A DNA stretch of 64,000 nucleotides from contig NC_088962.1 in the NCBI RefSeq assembly GCF_010111755.1, positions 868,001-932,000 of the forward strand, read 5' to 3'. Below, one piece after another: positions 1 to 10,573 of the stretch. Source of the stretch: Nakaseomyces glabratus. Lineage: Eukaryota; Ascomycota; Saccharomycetes; Saccharomycetales; Saccharomycetaceae. The notes under the pieces are model-generated. The model was given only the letters and a program-made list of their open reading frames with translations. It ran no database searches and was not told the DNA's origin. The position numbers and the translations under genes were made by a program. Each line of letters starts with the position of its first letter. The stretch's first letter is position 1.

Positions 1-1126
1 CACAGTAGTCACCATTGGCATCTTGAAATAGATCTAATGTATCAACAATATTAGTGTGATGTAAAGATGAGGATATACAGAACTCAGAAGTAAGTCTCTT
101 AGCGAACTTCTCTTTTGGTTCAGTAGCTTTTCTTTTGAATTCTTTTACAGCATATAGTTTCTCAACTTTAGGATTTTCAGGAACTTTCTTGTGGCAAATC
201 CTGACAACACCAAAAGCACCCTTTCCGAGAATCTCCTTACAACTTCCATATTTTTCTGCAAAAGATAAGGAGTCGTTAAAATGTGGTGGAAGAGTTAATG
301 GAGCCTGTTGAATGTCTTCGTTAGTTTCATTATCTTGATACATTACTTTCTGGTCACCATTAAAAGCACCACTAACTGGGCCATTAATAGCAACCTGACC
401 ATCATTCCCTACAACTTGTTTCATATATCCAGCGAACAAACTAGGGGGGCCCTTATACTGTGGACCACCTTGTGAAGGGTTGAGAGGACTTTGAAGTTTA
501 GGAGTTATGGGAGTTGAGACTACCGGAGAAGTAATAATATCTGGAACAGCTGACTTAGCTTCATTTCTAAGCTTTTTCTGGGCTGTGCTATAATTATTAG
601 TCTTCATTATATTCTTGATCATGCTGGTAAGCTTTTCCTGTCTCCTGGCATTCTTTAGATGATGTTCATGGCTGCCATCTTCATGCACCATAAATCTCAT
701 ACAGTTAGTATGAGAGTGGCTATTATCATGATGCGTATTAGATTCTGATCTACTAGAGTCCATAGTTGAAAGTTTTACTGTACTGCTACTTGCTTGTACA
801 TTGGCTGATATTGGTGCACCGGCCTGCACAGTATTCGAAACAGCAGCTGAGTTATCCAAAGCAAGCGATGAGGACGATCTAGTTGTTGGTGATGATTTTT
901 GTTTGTGGATGTCAGAAGATAAAATAGATTCTGAAGACCCAGATCTTGGGGGTGATGAACCTTCACCAGTTTCACTGCTAATTCTAGTTGTTATAGCCGC
1001 AACAGTTGGCTTGGCATTTTGTTTGATTGCGGTTTTATCAGTAGGTTTCACAGCCTTTGATGATTTGGAGCCGCTTCTGAAAAGGTTTATTACCTTATTA
1101 GAGATGCTGCTATTGTTATTCGACAT
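1..1126 (-). CDS. SAT4: SAT4/HAL4-type Ser/Thr protein kinase, N-terminal part (runs off the left edge)
   Basis: Reading leftwards from the ATG at 1126, an uninterrupted frame of about 375 codons runs off the window. The first ~290 residues are Ser/Thr/Asn-rich and low in complexity. They include the conserved block HEHHLKNARRQEKLTSMIKN, typical of the fungal Hal4/Hal5 kinases. The kinase domain starts with a glycine loop (GKGAFGVV, about residues 299-307) and the ATP-binding lysine is in AVKEF (Lys328). The frame ends shortly after the SEFCISSSLHHTNIV segment, so the catalytic loop lies outside. In S. cerevisiae, Sat4 stabilises the Trk1/Trk2 potassium transporters and affects salt tolerance. 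The chromosome III context (YCR008W there) supports SAT4 over its relatives HAL5 and HRK1. Confidence 0.9.
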   Translation of the reverse strand, partial: MSNNNSSISNKVINLFRSGSKSSKAVKPTDKTAIKQNAKPTVAAITTRISSETGEGSSPPRSGSSESILSSDIHKQKSSPTTRSSSSLALDNSAAVSNTVQAGAPISANVQASSSTVKLSTMDSSRSESNTHHDNSHSHTNCMRFMVHEDGSHEHHLKNARRQEKLTSMIKNIMKTNNYSTAQKKLRNEAKSAVPDIITSPVVSTPITPKLQSPLNPSQGGPQYKGPPSLFAGYMKQVVGNDGQVAINGPVSGAFNGDQKVMYQDNETNEDIQQAPLTLPPHFNDSLSFAEKYGSCKEILGKGAFGVVRICHKKVPENPKVEKLYAVKEFKRKATEPKEKFAKRLTSEFCISSSLHHTNIVDTLDLFQDANGDYC

Positions 1127-2979
1127 GTATGCAAATGCTAAATAAAAGTATAGCCAAAATAAACTGACTTACTCACCTTTAAAAGTTCCCGCTACCTTAC
1201 ACTCAAAGTGCAAACCGCTTGTGTTTGAATTTTCCCTTGTTTCTTGAAATCTTTTTGTGTCTGTGGAAAGACCTGTTTTAATTTGTTTTTGGTTATGATA
1301 TCTTTTGACAGCTAAATATATATTGCTTAAGTTGATCTTATTGCCACTTATAAGTAAAAATATGTCAGGTTAATAAAGATCTTCTTTGGGAGTGGAAAGA
1401 AGTACGCAAGCAAATACCAAAGCCTTTATTGCTGTATTTGATGAGATCTACTTCTGAACCTCTTCCTTTCTCTCTCTCTCTCAGTGCGCTTTTCGAACAG
1501 TTAGCTTTACAAAAAAGGCGAAGATGTGCGAAAGTAGGGAGAGAAAGATTGCTCTCTATCACTTAAATTTTCAATATTATCTTCCCCGATCCTTAGAGAT
1601 CCAGAGTCGTTTTTTTCCTCCTTCGTGATTTTTTTGATTGCCTCTATTTGTTGTTCTGGGGCAAATTATTTACAATTCCCGAAAGTCAGCTCAAACTTTT
1701 TGACATCTGTATATTTCGGTGTGAGACAGGGCACCTTTCGCAGTGTTGTTTGACTTCTATCAATCGTTGAAAGTTTACCCGACGGAACTCACAGAAAAAA
1801 ATTTTCACTCCTTCAGGGAAGGATGAGACAGAGCCAAAGAGTACCTCTGAAGAAAGATTTTCTCTTCAAAATGGGTTTGTTCGATAAATCAAGCGTAAAT
1901 GTGACTGCGAAAGAGGCTAAAAAGAAAGGGCAATATAGTGTAAACAGACTTTGCTGTTAAGGTGCAAGTTGTGGGTTTTTGAATTGATATGACTATACAG
2001 TAGCAGACTGTCTATCGTAGAACCGATAATACAATCTTTGGGTCTCCTGTATCCTGTAATTGTCGTTTAGCTTATTGTCAAAAACGTAATAGAAAAACTC
2101 AAAAGCGACAGAAAGGCACAAGTAATTTTGATTTTAAGCTTTTTTTTATTTTTGGCAAGTAGCTTGTAAAATTTTGCCTTTCAGCATGTACTATTGCGTC
2201 CAACTTTTGTGATAATATGCTTGCTCACAGTTAATAATTTGGTGGCTTTGTAACCGTATTTCCTCAAAAATAAAGAGACTATAGTATCCTCGCTAAAATT
2301 GAATGAATAGCCACGTAGCTTCAGTACAATAGAAATGGCTTTTTTGTGTGGCAACTGTGAATAGTAGGATCTCAAAGCTTTATTCTTTCTTAATGCGGAT
2401 AGTATGCAATAAATTCTATATTAGCGTCTATCTATTCTTATGAGAAATTCTAACTGCCCCTGATATTATTTTCTAAAACCATAAGTGGTGGAACCTGGTT
2501 CTTATCCGCGCTTTTATTTTTGTTATTGGAAAGCTTAGCAAGTTCAAGGTTGATAGCCGCCAAACTTATAGCTTAAATTCTGCAGTATGAGCGTTTGACG
2601 CCGAGATATCCAAAAAACATAGATTCCTCTCTACGGCACATGTAACGTGATAATGTAAGTTTTCCGGGTAACTTGAGTGGACCGAAAAGCTTTTCATAAA
2701 ATACTCCGGGTAAGAATGAAGAACTTCCTTATTTGGTTACTTGGTGAAAATTTGTACTGGATTGTAACTTTTTCCCACATTATTGATGCTCATCGCGATG
2801 AGCTTCATATGAACAAAGCGGGATATTAGGTAGTCATCACTTGTGGTAAAGGCCTTCTGTTTCATTCCAGAATTAGGATATACTGTTTTTATGTGTTAAA
2901 TTGGATTTTAGTAGGTCTAGAAGTTAAGCAATTGCAAAAACACTGAGTGTATTTACTACTACGATAGAAGCTTTAAGAC
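1127..2979. other. Long intergenic region between SAT4 and the YCR016W homologue
   Basis: 1.85 kb with no convincing gene. It holds the SAT4 upstream region, including a CT repeat near 1470-1482, and the promoter of the YCR016W homologue with PAC/RRPE motifs near its right end. The genes lying between these two in S. cerevisiae (RVS161 to CTO1) are absent. Short open frames on the minus strand (1365-1562, 2181-2375) have no recognisable content. Confidence 0.6.
2745..2803. promoter_or_regulatory. RRPE-like motif plus palindromic double PAC element
   Basis: TGAAAATTTG at 2745-2754 resembles the RRPE. GCTCATCGCGATGAGC at 2788-2803 is a perfect 16-bp palindrome made of two overlapping PAC motifs (GCGATGAG) on opposite strands. 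PAC (bound by Dot6/Tod6 in S. cerevisiae) with RRPE marks ribosome-biogenesis promoters. The site lies about 180 bp before the ATG at 2980. Confidence 0.75.
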
Positions 2980-3807
2980 ATGGACCACGTACCTGCATGG
3001 AAGCGATTTGCTATTAAGAACAAGAATGAAGGTAAAAGGGAGATTGAGGATGATCCATTGAATGTTACTACCCATCTTGCCACTGGTTCTTTGACCAAAA
3101 AGCAAAAGAAGTCTATTTTAAATGGTACTGATAATGACCTGCCTAAGAAGGTAAAGAATAAGGATAAGAAGCAAAAGAAGGCTAAATTACCACGTGAGGA
3201 GCGTTTAGAAAAGAAACAGAGAGTTCTTAAGGATCAGCTAAGATACTTAATTGAATTCTATCTGAAAGATTCCGATGAGTTGCCAGACAAATTATATCAA
3301 TTAGAAAGCATACGATCCAACTATGACGAAAACGATATCAAAAGTAAGAAAGATGAAAGTGCGGTTGTTGATGTATGGAAATTCTCTAAACAGAAACAGA
3401 ACTGGTTACTGAAGCATTTTCACAACTTTGATGAAATTCCTGCAGAATATGATGAGCTACTACTGAATTACTTCAAGGATATGAAAGGTAGGTCAAAATA
3501 CGAGCTCATCAAACTATGTAATGAGAAACTAGAAACTTGGAACAAATATATAGCAGAACAAGAAGAAAAGATGCAAAAAATTATAAACGGAGAAGAAAAT
3601 GAAGATAATAAGAATGTAGAACAAAACGAAGAGAACAAAGAAGATGAAGAGCAGAAGCACAAAGTAGAAGAATTACCAATGCCTAATAAAGCTGTTATTT
3701 GTCGCTCATATAAGCTGTTGAGTCTCTGGGAGAAAAATAAAAATGAGGATGAGCAAGATTTCGAGGTTGTAATTCTACAAAAGTTCCCTGAAGAAGACTT
3801 GAAATAA
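2980..3807 (+). CDS. Nucleolar ribosome-biogenesis protein, YCR016W homologue (WKF-domain family)
   Basis: 275 codons, ATG at 2980. The N-terminal ~90 residues are very basic (runs such as KKVKNKDKKQKKAK), as in nucleolar proteins. The middle carries the WKF-domain signature VVDVWKFSKQKQNWLLKHF, shared with S. cerevisiae YCR016W and human C7orf50. An acidic Glu/Asn-rich stretch follows before the C-terminus. The S. cerevisiae protein is nucleolar and linked to pre-ribosome assembly, but its molecular role is not settled. The position next to CWH43 matches YCR016W/YCR017C, and the PAC/RRPE promoter fits a ribosome-biogenesis gene. It converges with CWH43, whose 3' end is about 190 bp away. Confidence 0.9.
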   Translation: MDHVPAWKRFAIKNKNEGKREIEDDPLNVTTHLATGSLTKKQKKSILNGTDNDLPKKVKNKDKKQKKAKLPREERLEKKQRVLKDQLRYLIEFYLKDSDELPDKLYQLESIRSNYDENDIKSKKDESAVVDVWKFSKQKQNWLLKHFHNFDEIPAEYDELLLNYFKDMKGRSKYELIKLCNEKLETWNKYIAEQEEKMQKIINGEENEDNKNVEQNEENKEDEEQKHKVEELPMPNKAVICRSYKLLSLWEKNKNEDEQDFEVVILQKFPEEDLK

Positions 3808-4001
3808 ATCTTTCAGACACGATTTGTTGTTGATTATCTCCTCCTATAGAGGTTTATGAAGGATTCAATGTAAGAGAATTTCTAATTTATTTTATCGCAT
3901 ATATATCATAAACTATTAAAATTGCATTTAAATAAAGTACTATTTCCTTATTAAAAGATCAATGGTCAGATAAAGCAGGACAAGATATTACCACTGATGG
4001 T

Positions 4002-6932
4002 TTATTCATCATTCTGCTCCTCATCTTTCTTGAACCCAAAATAACGTGGTCTGTCGAAAACATGGTAAAAGTGGTCTCTTTCTCCCTCACCTTCAAACAT
4101 GGAAGGGAACTTGAATCCATCATCGTCAATTTCTTCGGTGTATTCGTCGGTGTAAAGGCTGTCATTTGCTTCCAGAAGTTCCCTATCATTTAGTACTTGG
4201 AATTTACCTACTTGTAATTCTGTGTCGGTGATAGTACCTCTTGAGACTCTGGCATAACCAGTACGTTTGATGTTCTTGTATAGGATGTATTCACACCACC
4301 TGTCATCATCACTTGGGTCAATATCGTGCATACCTGAGAGTTCACTCACATAGGTGTTGTAATTACCCTCATGAGGGTCAGTAACTAAGTAGCTTAATAG
4401 GAATGTTGGACGGTTAGTAGATCCCATTAGCTTAGCTAGGTACTGTGACTGCAATCTTCTATCCTCTTCATCTTCTTCTTGACCGCTATGGAAGACAATT
4501 ACGTCTACTAAAACATCATCATATGTTTTTAATGTGGCATGAATGGCGGGAGCTAGTTCCCCAACAGGGGAAGGTAAGAGATGATGTGTTGAGTTCAAGA
4601 TTGGGAATTTGGAAAGCAACACACAACCCCATGTGTGTTTATTTGGACCTGGTCCAAAATCAGCATACATATTCAGCTCGTATGCCATCTTTCTGGTTAG
4701 ATCTCTGTTACCCATTGTAATACGTTGAGTATCAGTTTCCAAAAGACCAACAACATCAATTTCTAGGTCTTTAATTAATTCGATCATTCTCTCTTCTGAG
4801 GCCCACATGTCATTATCTAGGCCGAAATGAATTGTCCAGATACCAGCGGTAATTAGTTTCTTATCTGGGTGGTATGGAGTTGGGACTCCTGTTGGTCTCA
4901 GATCATAAGTGCAATAACTAGTCAATGCTAAGGCGGCAAATGCGTATAGTGTCAAATAGGTACCGAACTTCTTCGTGAAAGATATTGATTTTGGCAAGAA
5001 AAAGCTATTTGAAACAGACAACGCACCCAGAATAACCATTCCAGTAGCGATAGAAAGTACTACCTCAATTCTTTCTCTTAAAATCCAGCCCATTGGTACA
5101 AAAGCGTAAGCAACCACCCAAACGTGAGCTAGGATACCAATAACGTGATAGAAAAACGCCAATGTAAAGACCCACGTACTACCTAGATATCCAAGAGCAG
5201 AAACATACGTTGGAATTAACCACATAATTGACAAGGCATAAAAGAGACCCCCAAAGATGAATTTATTCCATCCTGTTATGGAACGAATTGAAAGAACAAT
5301 TGTACCGATAATCAATAATAAAGAAGGGAATACTGGTCTATTGATGAATTTCAAGGAGGTCAGTGCGCCAAAAAGCATGACCACGATAGTTAACGATGCC
5401 CAAGGCCAAGCTAGTGGACCTTGGTTTTCCTTGGAGTATCCCTCCCATGACCAATAGATCAAAGTCGAGGCATCAGTCAATGATTGATGGATGCTAAATA
5501 TTAGTCCACCAAAACCAGTAGCTAACATAAACTTCTTAAAGAAGCATCCACTTACCATTGGTTTCTCCTGTTTCATATGGATGGAGTTGATATAAGGATA
5601 TATCATACCTATGACTGTTGAAATAACTATGGCAGTCTTGTTGTAGCCGCCAGTTTCTTCTTTCATGATAGCCCAAGTGGGGTTATTGGAGAAGAACCAC
5701 ATTTTGATTATTAGTGTAAAAATCAAACCAAGCGACCAGGTAATAGCAAATGAGAAATTCAATTGTGCATTTGTTAATTTTCTCAAGTATTGAGCAAAAG
5801 TGGCCATGGAAAATATAGTACCAACACAAATGGTTATCAATCTTGGCTCTGGGGTATCAATTAAATATGCCCCAATGGTGATAAGCCCGCCTAATAAAGC
5901 ACCATACTGAGTTACTGCTGATGACATGTAAGGAATAGCTAAGATTGCAGGACCCATAAATCCGAGTATAGCTGCTTCGTATCCCGAAATACCCATGTAC
6001 CATAGAGGAAAATGCCATACACTACATGTTAGGGATGTGAGATTAGACCAAAAGATGAATGATTCGATAATATTAACAGTTATGTAAACGAATGAATCAT
6101 AGGTGAAAATCTTTGGTGAAATCAAATGATCTTCAATTGCAGCGATACCCTTAGCTCTGATAATTTCATCAAGTTCTACTTCAGCTTCAATCGGTCTTTC
6201 AATTTTTTCATCATCAATCTCTACAATTGTTTCATTCTTCATAGTATCATTTTGTTGGTTGTTAATCTTGAAAAACCATTTACCAGCTTCATTTGCATCG
6301 TGCTTCAATGTAAAAGTGAGCTTTTTAAAATCCTTATAAGCGGTGGCATCGAATGTAATATCTAAAATAATCAATGACCATTCGAAATAGGCATAAATAG
6401 AATATGCGCCTGCAACATGATGTACCTGATGCTGTATATACCAATAGATCATTGGTACAAGAGTACTAAAAAATGTAGTTCCCACAATGGTCTTGGCTTG
6501 TTTGTAATTTGAGTGCTTCGTAACAAGAATGTACCACGGTAGAGTCAAGATAATGTAAGCAATCATGAAAATGTCGTGAATGTCATGGTCATCGGTACTT
6601 GTTATGTATACCCAACCACCACACGTTACTGTTCTTGCTGTACCTATAATGAAAGTTGTCAATGAGCCATTGATATAATAGTGAGACAATAACAAAAGGA
6701 ACCTAGGAAATGCAGTCAATGCAATTAGAATTTGAAATATGGACCTCTCTGGGTACCTATCCCCAATGGTGGCTGATACACTTGGAAACCATTCATCAGG
6801 GTATCCGTAGTGAGCATTCTCCACAATCTTATGGAAATGTAGATTATAACCAGTTACCAACGCGGCAAGGAAGGCTGAGGCAGCACATACTGTGTGTGCA
6901 GCAACTATAAGTTTTGCGTTGAGCTCCACCAT
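4002..6932 (-). CDS. CWH43: Cwh43 GPI-anchor lipid-remodelling membrane protein
   Basis: 976 aa from the ATG at 6932. The open frame extends to 6971 but opens with GTG, and the S. cerevisiae protein (953 aa) aligns from this ATG. The N-terminal part is a PGAP2/FRAG1-like multi-span membrane domain containing [20 protein letters not shown]. Many further membrane segments follow to about residue 660. The C-terminal ~280 residues (from about 697, [13 protein letters not shown]...[12 protein letters not shown]) form an endonuclease/exonuclease/phosphatase-like soluble domain. Cwh43 introduces ceramide into GPI lipid anchors in the ER. Both functional halves are intact and fused as in other budding yeasts. 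It is syntenic with YCR017C. Confidence 0.96.
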   Translation of the reverse strand: MVELNAKLIVAAHTVCAASAFLAALVTGYNLHFHKIVENAHYGYPDEWFPSVSATIGDRYPERSIFQILIALTAFPRFLLLLSHYYINGSLTTFIIGTARTVTCGGWVYITSTDDHDIHDIFMIAYIILTLPWYILVTKHSNYKQAKTIVGTTFFSTLVPMIYWYIQHQVHHVAGAYSIYAYFEWSLIILDITFDATAYKDFKKLTFTLKHDANEAGKWFFKINNQQNDTMKNETIVEIDDEKIERPIEAEVELDEIIRAKGIAAIEDHLISPKIFTYDSFVYITVNIIESFIFWSNLTSLTCSVWHFPLWYMGISGYEAAILGFMGPAILAIPYMSSAVTQYGALLGGLITIGAYLIDTPEPRLITICVGTIFSMATFAQYLRKLTNAQLNFSFAITWSLGLIFTLIIKMWFFSNNPTWAIMKEETGGYNKTAIVISTVIGMIYPYINSIHMKQEKPMVSGCFFKKFMLATGFGGLIFSIHQSLTDASTLIYWSWEGYSKENQGPLAWPWASLTIVVMLFGALTSLKFINRPVFPSLLLIIGTIVLSIRSITGWNKFIFGGLFYALSIMWLIPTYVSALGYLGSTWVFTLAFFYHVIGILAHVWVVAYAFVPMGWILRERIEVVLSIATGMVILGALSVSNSFFLPKSISFTKKFGTYLTLYAFAALALTSYCTYDLRPTGVPTPYHPDKKLITAGIWTIHFGLDNDMWASEERMIELIKDLEIDVVGLLETDTQRITMGNRDLTRKMAYELNMYADFGPGPNKHTWGCVLLSKFPILNSTHHLLPSPVGELAPAIHATLKTYDDVLVDVIVFHSGQEEDEEDRRLQSQYLAKLMGSTNRPTFLLSYLVTDPHEGNYNTYVSELSGMHDIDPSDDDRWCEYILYKNIKRTGYARVSRGTITDTELQVGKFQVLNDRELLEANDSLYTDEYTEEIDDDGFKFPSMFEGEGERDHFYHVFDRPRYFGFKKDEEQNDE

Positions 6933-7798
6933 TAGTGTAATTATATAATAAATGAGATCCACTGAACTCACTTAAATGTTGGCAGTCTGGCCTATTGTCT
7001 GACAAAAAAAAAGCCTGTTATCTTATACTGCTAATTATTGAACGGTATTGCTTATTGCGCGATGCGTCCGAATTGATAGTTCAAGAACCTAGCACTGAAT
7101 TATTTAAGATAAGAGCCCGCACTGGTAACTCCAGATCAGATATATAACTCAAAAGCTGCTAGCGGACTCTAAGTACAGATGTAGTGTCTGGTTCAAAACG
7201 TTGTTGCAAAAACTTTCAGAGTTTTGAATTGTTTAGGAACAATGGGCAAAGGCTTTCGTATTCGTACCTTACAGGGTCCTTGTGCTGCCACTTCACTGGT
7301 TGAGTGTGGGGGTGGAGAGACAAGAGGAACTCTCTGATTACAGAGAGTAGGTGATGGATCACGTGGTAATATTGCACTTACATATATATTGGCCACATCT
7401 AATATATTTCCTGGACTACCGGCTAGAATATTATATTAGTACTCTTTTATTATACTACGTTATACTTTCACACACTATTACTATTGTACTGCAACTGAGA
7501 CGAAGTGAACGATAAATAATTTTTGGGTATTTATTATTTTGCTACCTGTGATCTAGTTTTAAGTATGTCACAGTTGTCCAAAACATTAAATTTCAAATGA
7601 TTTATAATAACAACTCATGAAGTTGTGATAATCATCAAGAAAACATTGAAGATTATAGAAATCATAATAACCAGATCCTGGATCTTAAACAAACAGAACT
7701 CTGAAGAGTGATTTTGGTTATAGGATACAAATGTTTCATGATTGAAGACTATAGAATTACATGAGCTACGCTTCTTTTCATTTCAACGCAATTAATAA
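6933..7798. other. Intergenic region CWH43 to tRNA-Lys
   Basis: 866 bp containing the CWH43 promoter. An 8-bp inverted repeat (ACTCTCTG/CAGAGAGT, arms 7329-7336 and 7341-7348, 4-nt loop) lies in a somewhat more GC-rich patch at 7170-7330. I searched for a solo LTR, common beside yeast tRNA genes, and found no TG...CA ends with a target duplication. SRD1, present here in S. cerevisiae, is absent. Confidence 0.5.
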
Positions 7799-7871
7799 GC
7801 CTTGTTGGCGCAATCGGTAGCGCGTATGACTCTTAATCATAAGGTTAGGGGTTCGAGCCCCCTACAGGGCT
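7799..7871 (+). tRNA. tRNA-Lys (anticodon CUU)
   Basis: 73 nt, intronless. The acceptor GCCTTGT pairs with ACAGGGC. The anticodon loop ACTCTTAAT gives CTT. The T-arm GGGGTTCGAGCCCC is complete and holds the B box. Almost identical to S. cerevisiae tK(CUU). It sits between CWH43 and MAK32, as on S. cerevisiae chromosome III. Confidence 0.97.
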
Positions 7872-7877
7872 TATTTA

Positions 7878-7884
7878 TTTTTTT
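7878..7884 (+). terminator. Pol III T-run terminator of tRNA-Lys
   Basis: Seven T residues begin 7 nt after the tRNA, followed by further T-runs to about 7892. This is the usual Pol III stop. Confidence 0.85.
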
Positions 7885-8060
7885 ATTTTTTTCTTCAATC
7901 ATTTTGCGATGAGATGACTCGAGTACAAGCATATCAATGAAGTCATCAAGCATAAATACCCTTTGTATGGGATAATTGCTTTAATGATGATGTATTGGGA
8001 CAAAACCTTTTTATTTATGTATCTCATTGTTACATATCGTCCAACATCAGTGAAGGAGCT

Positions 8061-9113
8061 ATGATCACTACTAATGGTATGTTTATCTTAGATGATATTG
8101 AAGGTAAAGTAACCTACAATGGTATTCCAGGAGGTGGCGGAACGTACGCTGTCTTAGGAGCTGCTATATGTACACCAAGCGCTCACGTTAGATCACAAGT
8201 TTTGTGGATTGTCGATGGAGGACATGACTTTCCCGATTCTATCAGGCAAACATTTGATCAATGGGGTGTCACTACGAAATATCGGATCGATTCTAACAGG
8301 GAGACTATAAGAGGCCTCAATTACTATCCAAACTTGGAGGCCGAGGGCAAGGATAGAGATTTACGGCTCTTCAAATTTTTGACGCCCAAAATACAAATCA
8401 ATGTTGAAGACTGGGTAGGCACATTTGGAGAAGATAAAGTACGAGAGGACATAAACTGCTTCCACCTGGTATGTTCAGCAGAACGGTGTTTAGCTATAAT
8501 TAATGATCTGAAAGTAATCAAATCGAATCCCAACATGGGATACACAATAGTATGGGAACCACTTCCTAGTCTGTGCGACAACGATCATATTGAAGATTTT
8601 AAGAAGGTGTTTCAATCAGAAATACCCATTATATTCTCTCCCAACGCGGAAGAGGCTAGCCGGCTACTTACGAATAATTCAGAAGAGCCTTCAACTCTAG
8701 AGCAATGTACCGAGCTGTTGAACTCAATTTATCAATTAGCTGATGGTAACCAGGTCATAATCCGATGTGGTAAACTAGGATCAGTTACCAGGTCACCGAT
8801 TGACGGTAAATTACTCCATTACCCAGCATATCATAGTAAAACACCAGATAAAGTAATTGATCCTACAGGTGGTGGCAATACATATTTAGGCGGTTTTGCT
8901 CAAATTTATGAAACGACTAAGGACTATCATATTGCAAATATTTGTGCTAATGTCGCAGCTAGTTTTGCAATTGAGCAAGTAGGTATCCCTGAGTATAAGA
9001 AGAATGAAAACACTTGGAATGGTACTACTTTTGTAGATAGACTCACGTCCTATCTACAAGGCAATGATTACAAAGCTACAATAGAAGAGATCATACGTAA
9101 AATTGAGAAGTAA
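8061..9113 (+). CDS. MAK32: Mak32, PfkB-like (sugar-kinase fold) protein
   Basis: 350 aa from the first in-frame ATG at 8061. The open frame extends upstream to a TTG at 7995, and the stop TAA at 7953 rules out an earlier ATG. S. cerevisiae Mak32 is 363 aa. The fold is PfkB/ribokinase-like: N-terminal TNGMFILDD, glycine-rich GIPGGGGTYAVLG, and the C-terminal anion-hole region DPTGGGNTYLGGF. The catalytic aspartate expected in GAGD is Asn273 here (GGGN), so canonical sugar-kinase chemistry is unlikely; I recall the same change in S. cerevisiae Mak32. Mak32 is genetically required for maintenance of the killer dsRNA there. It converges with PET18, as in S. cerevisiae (YCR019W/YCR020C). Confidence 0.95.
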   Translation: MITTNGMFILDDIEGKVTYNGIPGGGGTYAVLGAAICTPSAHVRSQVLWIVDGGHDFPDSIRQTFDQWGVTTKYRIDSNRETIRGLNYYPNLEAEGKDRDLRLFKFLTPKIQINVEDWVGTFGEDKVREDINCFHLVCSAERCLAIINDLKVIKSNPNMGYTIVWEPLPSLCDNDHIEDFKKVFQSEIPIIFSPNAEEASRLLTNNSEEPSTLEQCTELLNSIYQLADGNQVIIRCGKLGSVTRSPIDGKLLHYPAYHSKTPDKVIDPTGGGNTYLGGFAQIYETTKDYHIANICANVAASFAIEQVGIPEYKKNENTWNGTTFVDRLTSYLQGNDYKATIEEIIRKIEK

Positions 9114-9203
9114 TGCATCGCTTTTAACAACAATCTAAAAAATGTGGTTAAACTATAAACGTAACTCATATAAATACTCTATGTATCGTCTAGTCCGAGA
9201 GGT

Positions 9204-9857
9204 TTATGCCTTGTAACAACTGTCAAAAAAGTTGAATTCGTGTTGCAAAGTCTTTGCAAACACCTCTTCGACTTGTCTGACAGAAAACTTATCAACCTCA
9301 GCTCTTAGAAATTCACACCAGGTAATAAAGTGCTCACCATCGTGTAGATCAATCCAAGTTTGATGCTTCCAGTGCAAACCTTCTTTCTTTGGCAAGCCAT
9401 GGGCCCAATCCAAGTAGCATTGTTCGGCGCACCACAGGTAAGAAATAAGAGCTGGGTAGTCATATCTTTGATCCTTGGTCAACTCGACCAAGTAATCAAT
9501 GTATGCGTCGACGCCTGGAATGATCTTCTTATCTTTGATCTCCTTTACAGTATCCTTGTCCAACTCTGATTCAAGGAAGCTTAGACACTTGCGGAAGTAA
9601 TCATTCTCATCACTGGCAAAGAAGCCGATCTTCTTAGCCAAAGTAATCAAACTTGGAACTTCTGGACACATAGAAGTAACACGGCAAATCAATCTTAGAC
9701 CAGTCTCAAAGAATTCCAAATCCTGAGTCAAGTAGATATACAATGCTCTGTCCTGCAAAGTCCCCTCACATAGCTCCTTTGGCAAAGGATGTGTAACAGT
9801 TCTCTTGTACAGGTCAGCATACTTGTCCAAAAGGATTTGAGAAGTTGATTCAGACAT
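9204..9857 (-). CDS. PET18: Pet18, TenA/Thi-4 family protein
   Basis: 217 aa from the ATG at 9857; S. cerevisiae Pet18 is 215 aa. All-helical TenA-like protein with conserved segments LYIYLTQDLEFFETGLRL, ISYLWCAEQCYLDWAHG and HEFNFFDSCY. TenA proteins salvage aminopyrimidines for thiamine synthesis. Pet18 is a divergent member and its substrate is not established. Order and strand match YCR020C: convergent with MAK32 and followed in the same orientation by MAK31. Confidence 0.95.
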   Translation of the reverse strand: MSESTSQILLDKYADLYKRTVTHPLPKELCEGTLQDRALYIYLTQDLEFFETGLRLICRVTSMCPEVPSLITLAKKIGFFASDENDYFRKCLSFLESELDKDTVKEIKDKKIIPGVDAYIDYLVELTKDQRYDYPALISYLWCAEQCYLDWAHGLPKKEGLHWKHQTWIDLHDGEHFITWCEFLRAEVDKFSVRQVEEVFAKTLQHEFNFFDSCYKA

Positions 9858-10294
9858 TGTTTACAAACAATTGGTTAAGTGGTCGTGGTACAGCGGGCTT
9901 CCAACTGATAATTGATTCCATAACAAGAGAGAATCATGACGAAATCAAATCTCTAATGCCCTATTTATACCTCATTGCCTCCATCTCCGAATGAAAAAAC
10001 TTATGCCCTTTTTGTTGAGCAACCAATGCTCTATTATGCTTTGAAGAGTGCTCAGCAAACATTCTTTATTACAAAATATTAGTCCCTTGTGCGTCCATAA
10101 GGCCGTATGGCTGTGAATCCAGAAGGCTCATCGAGATGCATAACTTATTCATTTACACGGAACAATCTGATATCCACTTTATTAGCTCATATTGAACACA
10201 AGGGCCCTCACAGCAACTCAACTGTTACCAACAAGCTCGAAGGTGTAGACGTAAACCATGGTGGTGTAACTTGCTTAAGAGGGCGTCATCAGGA
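9858..10294. other. Intergenic region PET18 to MAK31
   Basis: 437 bp holding the PET18 promoter and MAK31 3' end. A TATA-like tract (CTATTTATACC, about 9960-9970) lies about 100 bp before the PET18 ATG. I see no gene here. Confidence 0.6.
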
Positions 10295-10573
10295 CTATAC
10301 GATGTTCCGCTGTAGTTCTTTCTTGAAATCCACCAGAGCGTTGAACTTTGCTTGCGATATCTTGATATTTTTGATGGTATACTGTGGGACACTGACGAGC
10401 CCCAGTGTTCTTGAACCAATTGACTTTGTATGCTCGTGGACGTGGTCTAATAATAAGTTCATCTGGCAGTCGACCGCGACTAGTATTCCTTGGAGAGATC
10501 TGTCGTCATCGATCTCTATGAATAAAGTGCTCCCGATAAAGTCAGACACTCTTAGCAAGTCTTTGTATTCCAT
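10295..10573 (-). CDS. MAK31: Mak31, Sm-like subunit of NatC N-acetyltransferase
   Basis: 92 aa from the ATG at 10573. The frame stays open to 10744 but starts there with TTG, and the 57 extra residues have no counterpart in S. cerevisiae Mak31 (88 aa). The Sm fold is clear: VSDFIGSTLFIEIDDDRSLQ, then ILVAVDCQMNLLLDHVHE (Sm1 motif) and GLVSVPQYTIKNIKI (Sm2). NatC acetylates N-terminal Met followed by hydrophobic residues; Mak31 is the small auxiliary subunit beside Mak3 and Mak10. It is transcribed divergently from HTL1, as in S. cerevisiae. Confidence 0.93.
   Translation of the reverse strand: MEYKDLLRVSDFIGSTLFIEIDDDRSLQGILVAVDCQMNLLLDHVHEHTKSIGSRTLGLVSVPQYTIKNIKISQAKFNALVDFKKELQRNIV

Noticed and set aside
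6933..7798. Possible solo LTR upstream of tRNA-Lys
   Set aside because: No TG...CA boundaries with a 5-bp target duplication and no similarity to LTRs I know.
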